DNA of 64,000 nucleotides, taken from the NCBI RefSeq assembly GCF_023499255.1, contig NZ_CP092183.1, forward strand, positions 6,568,501 through 6,632,500, given 5' to 3'. Each line of letters opens with the position of its first letter. Position 1 is the first letter of the stretch. Positions 52,973 through 62,466 of the stretch are shown here, piece by piece. The notes under the pieces are model-generated. The model made no database searches, was not told the origin of the DNA, and was given only the letters and a program-made list of their open reading frames with translations. A program made the translations under genes and the position numbers. The stretch comes from Couchioplanes caeruleus. Lineage in GTDB: Bacteria; Actinomycetota; Actinomycetes; Mycobacteriales; Micromonosporaceae.

Positions 52973-53398
52973 TCAGGCGATGCAGGCGCAGACGATCAGG
53001 GCGGCGCCGAAGTGCGAGGCCGCGCTGACCAGCGCGCCCGGGTGCCGGTCCTGGGTGCAGATGACCTCGCCGAGCTTGCCCGGCGTCATCCAGTCGAGCA
53101 CGAGGAACGCCAGGGCCATCACCGCGATGCCGAGCAGGCCGAAGATGGCGGTCGAGGCCAGTCCCTCGCCGAAGTTCTGATAGCTGGTGAAGATCGCCGT
53201 GAAGACGATCGCGGCGATACCGAGCTGGTTGGCGGCCAGGAGCAGGGCGGCGTTCGGGTTGCGGTCGACCCAGATCAGGTCACGCAGCTTGCCCGGGGTC
53301 AGCAGATCGACGAGCACGAAGCCCAGGGCCATCAGCCCGATGCCGACCGCCCCGAACACGATGCTGCGTCCGGCGCCCTCCAGCAGATTCTCCAGCAC
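52973..53398 (-). CDS. DUF350 family membrane protein
   Basis: A 141-residue protein made of two similar halves, each with two membrane helices and the motif LTPGKL or MTPGKL. This duplicated DUF350 arrangement is clear from the repeated LVDLLTPGKLRDLI and VLDWMTPGKLGEVI. GTG start at 53398 with GAGGGAG upstream. DUF350 proteins often occur beside glutathionylspermidine-synthase-like or ATP-grasp genes; none is in this window. Function unknown. Confidence 0.85.
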   Translation of the reverse strand: MLENLLEGAGRSIVFGAVGIGLMALGFVLVDLLTPGKLRDLIWVDRNPNAALLLAANQLGIAAIVFTAIFTSYQNFGEGLASTAIFGLLGIAVMALAFLVLDWMTPGKLGEVICTQDRHPGALVSAASHFGAALIVCACIA

Positions 53399-53475
53399 GG
53401 TGTCTCCCTCGCGATGACGTCAGAGGCACCGTATCGGACCAGTACAGGCGGGTGATCCACCGGCCGGGCGAAAGA

Positions 53476-54828
53476 TCAGAGTGTCCCGAGGTAGCGCTGC
53501 CGCTCGTACGGGGTGACCTCGCGCCGGTACTGCTCCCACTCCTGCCGCTTGTTGCGCAGGAAGAAGTCGAAGACGTGCTCGCCGAGCACCTCCGGGATCA
53601 GCTCGGACTTGGCCATCACGTCGATCGCCTCGGCCAGGTTCTCCGGCAGCGAGTCGTACCCCATGGCCTTGCGCTCCTGCGGCGACAGCGCCAGCACGTC
53701 GTCCTCGGCGCCCGGCGGCAGCTCGTACCCCTCTTCGATGCCCTTGAGCCCGGCGCCCAGCAGCACCGCGAAGGCGAGGTACGGGTTGGTCGCCGAGTCG
53801 ATCGAGCGCACCTCGACCCGGGCCGAGTTGGGCTTGCCGAACGCGGGGACCCGGACCAGCGCGGAGCGGTTCAGGTGACCCCAGCTGACGAACGCCGGCG
53901 ACTCGGTGATCCGGTCCGGCAGCTGCAGCGGGAACAGCCGCTTGTACGAGTTGACCCACTGGTTGGTGACGGCCGTGTACTCGCGGGCGTGCACGAGCAG
54001 CCCGGCGATGAACGCGCGGGCGGTCTTGGACAGCTTGAGCGGGTCCTCGGCGTCGTGGAAGGCGTTGCTCTCGCCCTCGAACAGCGACAGGTGCGTGTGC
54101 ATGCCGCTGCCCGGCTGGTCGGTGTACGGCTTCGGCATGAAGGTCGCGCGCACGCCCTGCGACAGCGCCACCTCCTTGACCACGTGCCGGAACGTCATGA
54201 TGTTGTCCGCGGTGGTGAGCGCGTCGGCGTACCGCAGGTCGATCTCCTGCTGGCCGGGGGCGACCTCGTGGTGGCTGAACTCCACCGAGATGCCGATGCG
54301 CTCCAGCGCGAGCACGGCCTGGCGGCGGAAGTCGCGCGCCACCGAGTGCGTGGTGTGGTCGAAGTAGCCGCCGCCGTCGACCGGGATCGGCACCGAGCCG
54401 TCCAGCGGGCTGTCCTGCACGAGGAAGAACTCGACCTCGGGGTGCGTGTAGAAGGTGAAGCCCTTCTCGGCCGCCCGGGCGAGCATGCGGCGCAGCACGT
54501 GGCGCGGGTCGGCCCAGGCGGCGCTGCCGTCGGGCAGCAGGATGTCGCAGAACATGCGGGCGCTCTCGCCGCTGGCGCCGCCCTCGAACGGGAAGACCTG
54601 GAAGGTGGTCGGGTCGGGCATGGCGACCATGTCGGACTCGGAGACCCGGGCGAAGCCCTCGATCGCCGAGCCGTCGATGCCGATGCCCTCCTCGAAGGCG
54701 GACTCGAGCTCGGCCGGCGCGACCGACACGCTCTTGAGGGTGCCGAGCACGTCGGTGAACCAGAGCCGGACAAAACGGATGTCCCGCTCTTCGAGCGTCC
54801 GGAGCACGAACTCCTGCTGTCGGTCCAC
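53476..54828 (-). CDS. glnA2: Glutamine synthetase-like protein GlnA2
   Basis: A 450-residue GS-family enzyme. It has the active-site blocks DGSAIEGF, THPEVEFFLV, GSGMHTHLSLF and RPAFGKPNSARVEVR-like end region, but at the position of the adenylylated tyrosine of GlnA the sequence reads DDVLALSPQER, so GlnE should not control it. It is orthologous in position to Rv2222c. Some actinobacterial GlnA2/GlnA3 proteins are gamma-glutamylpolyamine synthetases rather than true GS, so its substrate is uncertain. GTG at 54828 follows GAGGGG. Confidence 0.9.
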   Translation of the reverse strand: MDRQQEFVLRTLEERDIRFVRLWFTDVLGTLKSVSVAPAELESAFEEGIGIDGSAIEGFARVSESDMVAMPDPTTFQVFPFEGGASGESARMFCDILLPDGSAAWADPRHVLRRMLARAAEKGFTFYTHPEVEFFLVQDSPLDGSVPIPVDGGGYFDHTTHSVARDFRRQAVLALERIGISVEFSHHEVAPGQQEIDLRYADALTTADNIMTFRHVVKEVALSQGVRATFMPKPYTDQPGSGMHTHLSLFEGESNAFHDAEDPLKLSKTARAFIAGLLVHAREYTAVTNQWVNSYKRLFPLQLPDRITESPAFVSWGHLNRSALVRVPAFGKPNSARVEVRSIDSATNPYLAFAVLLGAGLKGIEEGYELPPGAEDDVLALSPQERKAMGYDSLPENLAEAIDVMAKSELIPEVLGEHVFDFFLRNKRQEWEQYRREVTPYERQRYLGTL

Positions 54829-54872
54829 GTCAACCCCTCGTACTCGCCCGGCGGCCAGTCTCCCCTTGTTCC

Positions 54873-54888
54873 GTTACGCCGAGATTAC
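54873..54888. promoter_or_regulatory. Candidate GlnR-like half-site pair between glnA2 and nadE
   Basis: On the minus strand GTAAT-n6-GTAAC fits the spacing of a GlnR box, but the second half-site is GTAAC rather than GAAAC and no second box follows. It is much weaker than the glnA site. Confidence 0.35.
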
Positions 54889-54957
54889 GCTGGCCGTGGG
54901 GGCCCGGCGGCAGGGGACACCGACATGGGATCTCCCCACCTGGGGAAGAATAGTGGC

Positions 54958-56757
54958 ATGCCTTCGTTGCGCATCGCCCTCGCCCAGGTGAACTCGACCG
55001 TCGGTGACATTCCCGGCAACGCCGCCGCGGTCCGTCACTGGACCCGCCGGGCCGCCGACGCCGGTGCGCAGCTCGTCGCGTTCCCGGAGATGATGCTGAC
55101 CGGGTACCCCATCGAGGATCTGGTCTTCCGCGACTCGTTCGTCGCGGCCTCGCAGGCCGCACTGCGGCAGCTCGCCACCGACCTGGCCGCGGACGGCCTC
55201 GGCGACGTCGCCGTCGTCGTCGGGTACGTGGACGCCGACGGTCCCGCACCCACCAGCGCCGACGCGGTGCCGGGCAGCGGCCGCCGGGACGCCTCCGCGC
55301 TGCTGGTCGGCGGCGAGGTGGCGGCCACGTACTTCAAGCACCACCTGCCCAACTACGGCGTCTTCGACGAGGACCGCTACTTCGAGCCGGGCACCTCGCT
55401 GACCGTGGTGCGCTTCGGCGAGGTCGACGTGGCGCTCACCGTCTGCGAGGACCTGTGGCAGGCCGGCGGGCCGTTCGCCGCCGCGCGCCGGGCCGGCGTC
55501 GGGCTGGTCGTCACCATCAACGCCTCGCCGTACGAGCTGAACAAGGACGACGTCCGGCTGCCGCTGGTCAAGCGCCGGGCCGCCGAGGCGGGCGCGACGG
55601 TGGCGTACGTGAACCTCATCGGCGGGCAGGACGAGCTGGTCTTCGACGGCGACTCGATGATCGTGACCGCCGCCGGCGAGCTGCTCACCCGGGCCGGGCA
55701 GTTCACCGAGGAGCTGCTCGTGCACGACGTGGAGGTCGACGCCGCCCCGGTCGACGCGGCGGCCCCGCCCGCGCCGCCGCCCTCCTCGGAAGCGCCGCAC
55801 GGCGAGGACCAGGGCGACGACGACATGACGATCGAACGCGTACGCCTCACCGCCACGCCCCGCCCGCTCAGCGACGGCCCGGCGGTCGGCGGCATCGCGG
55901 AGCGCGTCAACGACGAGGCGGAGATCTGGTCCGCGCTCACCCTGGGCCTGCGCGACTACGTCGAGAAGAACGGCTTCCGCTCGGTGGTGCTCGGCCTGTC
56001 CGGCGGCATCGACTCGGCGGTGGTCGCGGCGATCGCCGTGGACGCGCTCGGACCGCAGCGAGCCGTCGGCGTCTCGATGCCCAGCGGATACTCCTCCAGC
56101 CACTCCCGCGACGACGCCGCCGACCTGGCCAAGCGCACCGGCCTGGACTACCGCAGCGAGCCGATCCAGCCGATGGTCGACGCATTCCTGGCCAACATGT
56201 CGCTCTCCGGGCTCGCCGTCGAGAACCTGCAGGCCCGGGTCCGCGGCGTCATCCTCATGGCGCTGTCGAACCAGGAGGGCCACCTCGTGCTCACCACGGG
56301 CAACAAGAGCGAGCTGGCGGTCGGCTACTCGACGCTGTACGGCGACTCGGTCGGCGGCTTCAACCCGCTCAAGGACGTACCGAAGACGATGGTGTGGCGC
56401 CTGGCCAAGTGGCGCAACGAGGACGCGGCGCACCGCGGCGGCGAGCCGCCGATCCCGGAGAACTCCATCACCAAGCCGCCGTCGGCTGAGCTGCGCCCGG
56501 GCCAGGTGGACACCGATTCGCTGCCCGACTACGAGATCCTGGACGCGATCCTGTCCGGGTACATCGACGGTGACCTGGGCCGCGACGACCTCGTCGCCGC
56601 CGGCCACGACGCCGCGCTGGTGGACCGGGTGCTGCGGATGGTCGACATCGCCGAATACAAGCGGCGTCAGTCCGCGCCTGGGACGAAGATCTCCATCAAG
56701 GCGTTCGGCCGCGACCGCCGGCTGCCGATCACGAACCGCTTCCGCGAGAACGCGTGA
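54958..56757 (+). CDS. nadE: Glutamine-dependent NAD synthetase
   Basis: A 599-residue two-domain enzyme converting nicotinate adenine dinucleotide to NAD with glutamine as nitrogen source. The N-terminal nitrilase-like glutaminase has the triad Glu44, Lys127 and Cys163 (FPEMMLTGYP, YFKHHLPNYG, TVCEDLW). The synthetase domain has the PP-loop SGGIDS at 348-353 and TTGNKSELAVGY. A Pro/Ala/Glu-rich linker of about 45 residues connects the domains. ATG at 54958; no strong ribosome site is seen. Divergent from glnA2. Confidence 0.95.
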   Translation: MPSLRIALAQVNSTVGDIPGNAAAVRHWTRRAADAGAQLVAFPEMMLTGYPIEDLVFRDSFVAASQAALRQLATDLAADGLGDVAVVVGYVDADGPAPTSADAVPGSGRRDASALLVGGEVAATYFKHHLPNYGVFDEDRYFEPGTSLTVVRFGEVDVALTVCEDLWQAGGPFAAARRAGVGLVVTINASPYELNKDDVRLPLVKRRAAEAGATVAYVNLIGGQDELVFDGDSMIVTAAGELLTRAGQFTEELLVHDVEVDAAPVDAAAPPAPPPSSEAPHGEDQGDDDMTIERVRLTATPRPLSDGPAVGGIAERVNDEAEIWSALTLGLRDYVEKNGFRSVVLGLSGGIDSAVVAAIAVDALGPQRAVGVSMPSGYSSSHSRDDAADLAKRTGLDYRSEPIQPMVDAFLANMSLSGLAVENLQARVRGVILMALSNQEGHLVLTTGNKSELAVGYSTLYGDSVGGFNPLKDVPKTMVWRLAKWRNEDAAHRGGEPPIPENSITKPPSAELRPGQVDTDSLPDYEILDAILSGYIDGDLGRDDLVAAGHDAALVDRVLRMVDIAEYKRRQSAPGTKISIKAFGRDRRLPITNRFRENA

Positions 56758-56869
56758 GCTTCCTGTGATCGGCTCCACTCACCTCTGACCGCGGGGCCAC
56801 CCCGGGTGCGACGATGCGAATCGGAACCCGGGGACCGCACCACCGCGGCCTCGAGGGAAGGAGACGACG

Positions 56870-57712
56870 ATGTCCGAGACACCCGCCGAGGTGCCCACCC
56901 TGTACGGCGGCCCGCCCACGCGCCGCGTCCGCACCCGCGACCTGCTCGCGGCCAAGGAGCGCGGCGACCGCTGGGCCATGCTGACCTCGTACGACCAGTA
57001 CACCGCCGCGCTGTTCGACCGTTCCGGCATCCCGGTGCTGCTGGTCGGCGACTCCGCGGCCAACAACGTCTTCGGGTACGAGACGACGCTGCCCGTCACC
57101 ACCGACGAGCTGCTGCCCCTCGTCCGCGCGGTCGTCCGCGCCACGACCACCGCGCTCATCGTGGCCGACCTGCCCTTCGGCTCGTACGAGGAGGGCCCGG
57201 TGCAGGGCCTGCGCACCGCCGTACGGTTCATGAAGGAGGGCGGGGCGCACGCCGTCAAGCTGGAGGGCGGCCGCCGCGTCGCCGAGCAGATCCGCGCGAT
57301 CACCGGCGCCGGCATCCCGGTGATGGCGCACGTCGGTTTCACCCCGCAGAGCGAGCACGCCATCGGCGGCTACCGGGTGCAGGGCCGCGGCAGCGCCGCC
57401 GAGGAGGTCATCGCCGACGCGCGGGCGGTCGCCGAGGCGGGCGCCTTCGCGGTGGTGCTGGAGATGGTGCCGGGCGAGGTGGCCAAGCAGATCACCAAGG
57501 AGTTGCCGATCCCGACCGTGGGCATCGGCGCGGGCCCGGACACCGACGCGCAGGTGCTGGTCTGGCAGGACATGGCCGGTCTGCGCGAGGGCAGGGCGCC
57601 ACGCTTCGTGAAGCGGTACGCGGACCTCGCCGGCGTGCTGGGTGACGCCGCCCGCCGCTACGCCGACGAAGTTCGCAACGGGGAGTTCCCGACCGCGGAG
57701 CACACCTTCTAG
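56870..57712 (+). CDS. panB: 3-methyl-2-oxobutanoate hydroxymethyltransferase
   Basis: A 280-residue TIM-barrel enzyme making ketopantoate from methylene-THF, the first step of pantothenate synthesis. Landmarks are [29 protein letters not shown], the metal-binding [13 protein letters not shown] and VKLEGG, and the catalytic Glu in [10 protein letters not shown]. The ATG follows GGAAGGAGA. No other pan gene is nearby. Its place after the gln cluster matches mycobacteria (Rv2225). Confidence 0.95.
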   Translation: MSETPAEVPTLYGGPPTRRVRTRDLLAAKERGDRWAMLTSYDQYTAALFDRSGIPVLLVGDSAANNVFGYETTLPVTTDELLPLVRAVVRATTTALIVADLPFGSYEEGPVQGLRTAVRFMKEGGAHAVKLEGGRRVAEQIRAITGAGIPVMAHVGFTPQSEHAIGGYRVQGRGSAAEEVIADARAVAEAGAFAVVLEMVPGEVAKQITKELPIPTVGIGAGPDTDAQVLVWQDMAGLREGRAPRFVKRYADLAGVLGDAARRYADEVRNGEFPTAEHTF

Positions 57713-57773
57713 ATCCAGGGCGAACCCGGGCAAGATCATCTATCGTGGCAGACTTCGTACCAGGAGGTGTCAC

Positions 57774-58223
57774 GTGTCCGTTCCTGCCCGGGTCAGCCTC
57801 GCCACCCTCGGCGTGGCCGACGTCGTCCGCGCGACCGAGTTCTACGCCTCGCTCGGCTGGCGGCTGTCGCCCGCCTCGGTGCCCGGGGTGGTGAGCTTCT
57901 TCCACACCGCCGGCGGCCTGCTCTCGCTGGTGGCCACGGACGACATCTCCGCGGACGCGGGGCTGCCGACGCGCCCCACGCCACCGAACCCGGCCACCGA
58001 CTTCCGCGGCACGATGCTGGCGATCAACGTGGAGAGCCCCGCCGCGGTCGACGAGGCCCTGCGCACGGTCGTGCAGGCGGGAGCGACGCTGGTCAAGACC
58101 GGCACGCAGGCCGAGTGGGGCGGCTACCTGGGCTACTTCACCGACCCCGACGGGCACCTGTGGGAGGTCACGTACAACCCCGCCTGGCCGCTCGACCCGG
58201 CGGGGGTCCCGCACCTGCCCTAG
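57774..58223 (+). CDS. VOC (glyoxalase/bleomycin-resistance-like) family protein
   Basis: A 149-residue single-chain VOC protein with the paired beta-alpha-beta motifs. The N-terminal LATLGVADVVRATEFYASLGW and C-terminal GYLGYFTDPDGHLWEVTYNP with metal-type Glu are clear; the first metal His is not obvious, so it may not be catalytic. An excellent AGGAGG lies 6 nt before the GTG. The stop is shared with the convergent RNB gene through CTAG at 58220-58223. Confidence 0.88.
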   Translation: MSVPARVSLATLGVADVVRATEFYASLGWRLSPASVPGVVSFFHTAGGLLSLVATDDISADAGLPTRPTPPNPATDFRGTMLAINVESPAAVDEALRTVVQAGATLVKTGTQAEWGGYLGYFTDPDGHLWEVTYNPAWPLDPAGVPHLP

Positions 58224-59644
58224 GGGTGCTCGAAGCGGACCGTACGGGTCTTCGGGTCGGCCTCGGCCAGGCGTACGGGAATCCGCTCGCCCAGCGGCAA
58301 CTCCCCGGCGCAGCGGGCCTGCACGGCCGGCTCGTCGATCGCCACCGTCCCGCCGGCCGGCCGCGGCTTGCCACCGGCTTCGGCCGGATCGTCCACGTCC
58401 AGCACGCCGGCCTCGAACGTCTCCCCCACCCGGTGCGCCAGCAGCACCGCCTCGGCGAGCGACACGGCGCCCCGCTCCGCGGCGGAGGCGACCCGGTCCG
58501 TCGTGGCCATCGTCTTCGGCAGGCGCGGCAGGGCCTCGCGGACCCAGCCCGGCACCTCGCGGCCCTCGTGCAGCGCGAGGCAGGCTTCGGTGGCGTACCG
58601 GTCGGCCAGGCGGCGCAGCGGCGCGGTGACGTGCGCGTACGGCGCACCCACCCCGCCGTGCCCGGTCTGCTCCGGCGCCGCCCCGTCGAACGCCGTGTAC
58701 CCGGCCCCGCGCAGCAGTTCGGCCGCCTGCATGAGGAACGCGGCCCCCCGTGGCCCGGCCGGATCCACCGACGAGACGACCGCGCCGACCGAGGCGCCGT
58801 CCGCCCACGTGACGCCCAGCGACGCCGCGGCGGCCCGCAGTTTCTCGACCGCCTCCGGCCGCGGCGGCGGCATCGTCCGGAGCAGCCCCACGCCGCCGCC
58901 CAGCATCAGCGTCGCGGCGGCCATGCCGGTGAGCAGCGAGATCTGGGCGTTGTGCTCCTCGACGGGCAGCGGGGCCCGCAACGTCAGCCGCCACCCGTCC
59001 CCGTCGGGCTCGACCTCCTGCTCGGGCAGCGGCAGGTTCACCGCGCCCCGGGCGGCGGCCCGCGCCGCGAGCAACGTCCCGATCTCGGGCAGCAACGCGA
59101 CGGCCTCGGCGGCGGTGCCCGCGTCGACGGCCTGCTGCACGCCGGCGTAGTCCAGTTTGGCCCGGCTGCGGACGCGCGCCCGTTCCAGCTCGACGGCCGC
59201 GATGGCCCCGTCGGCGTCCAGGTCGATCATCCACAGGACGGCCGCCCGGTCCGCGTCCGGCAGCAGGCTCACGGCGTCCTCGCTCAGCACGGTCGGGTGC
59301 AGCGGGACCTTGCCGTCCGGGAGGTACACGGTCTGGCCGCGTACCCAGGTCTCGGCCTCCAGCGGACCGCCCGGCCGCACGTACGCGGCGACGTCGGCGA
59401 TCGCGTACCGCACGCGGTAGCCACCGGGCCGGCGGCTCAGGTGCAGGGCCTGGTCCAGGTCCCGGGACGTGGGCGGGTCGACGGTCACGAACGGCACGTC
59501 GGTGCGGTCGGTGGCGGGCAGCGGTGTGGCGGCCGCCTCCGCCGCCTCCTCGAGCGCCGCGGCCGGGTACCCGTCCGGAAGGTGCAGCTCCCGCCGCAGG
59601 TCGGAGAAGTCGATGCGCGGAGCCACAACCCGTTTGATCGGCAC
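58220..59644 (-). CDS. RNB-domain 3'-5' exoribonuclease
   Basis: A 474-residue RNase II/R-family protein reduced to the RNB catalytic domain with a short C-terminal tail. The metal-binding aspartates are in VDPPTSRDLDQAL (Asp56, Asp62, Asp64), and the GRAPYAHVTAPLRRLADRY-like stretch of the RNB C-terminus is seen as GAPYAHVTAPLRRLADRY. No cold-shock or S1 domains are evident, unlike RNase R. It probably degrades structured or short RNAs. GTG at 59644. Confidence 0.9.
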   Translation of the reverse strand: MPIKRVVAPRIDFSDLRRELHLPDGYPAAALEEAAEAAATPLPATDRTDVPFVTVDPPTSRDLDQALHLSRRPGGYRVRYAIADVAAYVRPGGPLEAETWVRGQTVYLPDGKVPLHPTVLSEDAVSLLPDADRAAVLWMIDLDADGAIAAVELERARVRSRAKLDYAGVQQAVDAGTAAEAVALLPEIGTLLAARAAARGAVNLPLPEQEVEPDGDGWRLTLRAPLPVEEHNAQISLLTGMAAATLMLGGGVGLLRTMPPPRPEAVEKLRAAAASLGVTWADGASVGAVVSSVDPAGPRGAAFLMQAAELLRGAGYTAFDGAAPEQTGHGGVGAPYAHVTAPLRRLADRYATEACLALHEGREVPGWVREALPRLPKTMATTDRVASAAERGAVSLAEAVLLAHRVGETFEAGVLDVDDPAEAGGKPRPAGGTVAIDEPAVQARCAGELPLGERIPVRLAEADPKTRTVRFEHP

Positions 59645-59664
59645 GGGTCATTCCTAACACGCGA

Positions 59665-59694
59665 CAGGGCCGCGCCGTCGCCGGCGCGGCCCTG
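59665..59694 (-). terminator. Terminator after the histone-like gene
   Basis: A perfect 12-bp stem (59665-59676 with 59683-59694, arm CAGGGCCGCGCC) with a 6-nt loop lies 12 bp past the stop of the histone H1-like gene. Confidence 0.8.
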
Positions 59695-59705
59695 GGTACG
59701 ACGGA

Positions 59706-60890
59706 TCAGCGCTTGGCGGTCGCCTTGCGTGCCGTGGTGGACGCCGCGCGCCCGTTGCCGGCCGCGGTCGCCTTCCGGGCGGCGGCGGGGCTCGCGGGCT
59801 GCTTGACCCGGCCGGCGTTGGTGGCCGAGGTCTTCGTCATCGACGCGGGCTTCGCGTTGGCCGACTTGGCGGCGGGCCGCACCTTCGCGGCGGCGGCGTT
59901 GCCGGTCGCTGCCTTCTTCGCCGGGGCGGCGGCCGCGGACTTCTTGACCGGAGCCGACTTGGCGGTCGCCGGCTTCTTCACCGGAGCGGCCTTCACGGTC
60001 GCCGGCTTCTTCACCGGAGCCGGCTTGGTGGCCGCCGGCCTGGCCGCGGTGGCCTTGGTGCCGGCGGACTTCGTGGCGGTGGCCTTGGCCGGGGCGGTCC
60101 TGGTCGCGGCCTTGGCCGGGGCCTTCTTCGCCGTCGTCTTCTTGGCAGCGGCCTGCTTGGTGGCCGTCGCCTTCGTGGCGGCGGCGGTCTTGGCGGGCGC
60201 CTTCTTCGCGACCTTGGCGGGGGTGGCCTTGGAGCCGGCCGCCGTCGACTTCTTCGCGGCGCTCTGCTTGACCGGGGCCGCCTTCTTGGTGGCCGACGCC
60301 GCCTTGGCCGCGGTCGACTTCACCGCGCCGGTCGCCTTGGCCGCGACCGACTTGACGGCCGACGTCGCCTTCGCAGCCGCGCCGCCCTTCGCCTTGCCGG
60401 CGGCCGGCTTGGAGGCCTTGCCGGCGGCCGGCTTCGAAGCCTTCACGGTGGCCGGCTTCGAAGCCTTCGCGGCGGCCGGCTTGACGGTCGCGGTGGCCGG
60501 CTTCGAGGCCTTCGCGGCGGCCGAAGTCTTCGAGGCTTTGGCGGTCGACGCCTTCGCGGTCGACGCCTTCGCGGTGGAGGTCTTGGCCGAGGACGCGGGC
60601 CTGGTGGCGGTCGAGGTCGCGGCGGACGTGCGCTTGGTGGCCGTCGACGTGGCGGCGGACGCGCGCTTCGGGGTCGTCGCCGCGGCGGTGGTGGTGGCGC
60701 GCTTGGTGGCGGCCGAGAAGGCCGCGGCGGTCCGCTTGGTGGCGGTCGCGGTGGTGGCGCCGCGCTTGCCGGCGGCCGAGGTGGCGGCGACGGCGCGCTT
60801 GCCGGCCGCGGGCTTCGGCGCGGCGGCCGGCCGGGCGGCGGGCTTCGTCGCGGCAGCCCGGGTCGGGGCGGCCTTCTTGGTCACGGCCAT
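59706..60890 (-). CDS. Histone H1-like lysine/alanine-rich DNA-binding protein
   Basis: A 394-residue protein composed almost only of Ala, Lys, Thr, Pro and Ser, with no globular domain. Short repeats abound: KASTAKASTAKASTAK, KASKPATVKASKPAAGK and PVKKPATVKAAPVKKPATAK. This resembles bacterial H1-like proteins (AlgP, Hc1/Hc2, or the tails of mycobacterial HupB and actinobacterial HU), which bind and condense DNA. No HU domain is attached here. GGAGG lies upstream of the ATG. The antisense frame is also open but is a compositional shadow. Confidence 0.82.
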   Translation of the reverse strand: MAVTKKAAPTRAAATKPAARPAAAPKPAAGKRAVAATSAAGKRGATTATATKRTAAAFSAATKRATTTAAATTPKRASAATSTATKRTSAATSTATRPASSAKTSTAKASTAKASTAKASKTSAAAKASKPATATVKPAAAKASKPATVKASKPAAGKASKPAAGKAKGGAAAKATSAVKSVAAKATGAVKSTAAKAASATKKAAPVKQSAAKKSTAAGSKATPAKVAKKAPAKTAAATKATATKQAAAKKTTAKKAPAKAATRTAPAKATATKSAGTKATAARPAATKPAPVKKPATVKAAPVKKPATAKSAPVKKSAAAAPAKKAATGNAAAAKVRPAAKSANAKPASMTKTSATNAGRVKQPASPAAARKATAAGNGRAASTTARKATAKR

Positions 60891-60977
60891 GGGGTCGTTC
60901 CTCCTAGCGAATGACTGCGGGCTAGTCTCCGCACGGAGACCGAAGATTCCGGCTTGGACACAGCGGTCGTGCCGGGT

Positions 60978-61184
60978 CTAGCTGACCTCCCCGGTCCAGC
61001 GGGCGTCCTCGGCATCCCACGCCGCATTGCGCTTCTCGACGGTCTCGAGTGCCCGCGTGGCGTCATCAGCGGAGGCGTACGGACCGAGCCGGAACTGGGC
61101 AGGACACACGTCGTCCCCGGACTCGACCCGGTCATGCCGGAGGCACCAGAAATAGCCGCCCCCGCCAGGCCCACTGTCGTTCAT
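60978..61184 (-). CDS. Small conserved protein with CxxH...C motif (68 aa)
   Basis: A 68-residue protein: YFWCLRHDRVESGDDVC followed by the helical LGPYASADDATRALETVE and RNAAWDAEDARW. The CLRH and later Cys could bind a metal. The second half resembles the SPOR-like tail seen in small actinobacterial proteins, which I recognise as conserved but uncharacterised. ATG at 61184 chosen; GTG at 61199 is an alternative. Located just upstream of the histone-like gene in the same direction. Confidence 0.75.
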   Translation of the reverse strand: MNDSGPGGGGYFWCLRHDRVESGDDVCPAQFRLGPYASADDATRALETVEKRNAAWDAEDARWTGEVS

Positions 61185-61284
61185 GACATCACTGTGCACC
61201 TCAAACCGACCATGCGCTACCGATTCAGGCAAAAAGCCCGGTTTTTCCATAGTGGAGCGTCGAGAAGACCCCCCGAAGGAACGA

Positions 61285-61316
61285 CAAAACCCGCCCCACC
61301 GACGTGGTGGGACGGG
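61285..61316 (-). terminator. Rho-independent terminator after asd
   Basis: On the minus strand CCCGTCCCACC-acgtc-GGTGGGGCGGG forms an 11-bp stem (one G-U pair, 61290-61316) followed by TTTTG, 17 bp past the asd stop. Confidence 0.88.
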
Positions 61317-61332
61317 CTCTGCGGAGCGGCGA

Positions 61333-62403
<1,071 letters not shown>

Positions 62404-62466
62404 TCACGGTCCCACAGAGTGAGATTGTTCTCCCGAAATACGAGACGTGGTCCTAGCGTCGGTGGC

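Noticed and set aside
59713..60981. 422-codon Ala/Val-rich frame antisense to the histone-like gene
   Set aside because: It mirrors the repetitive Lys/Ala codons of the real gene and has no ribosome site, whereas the minus-strand gene has GGAGG and a terminator.
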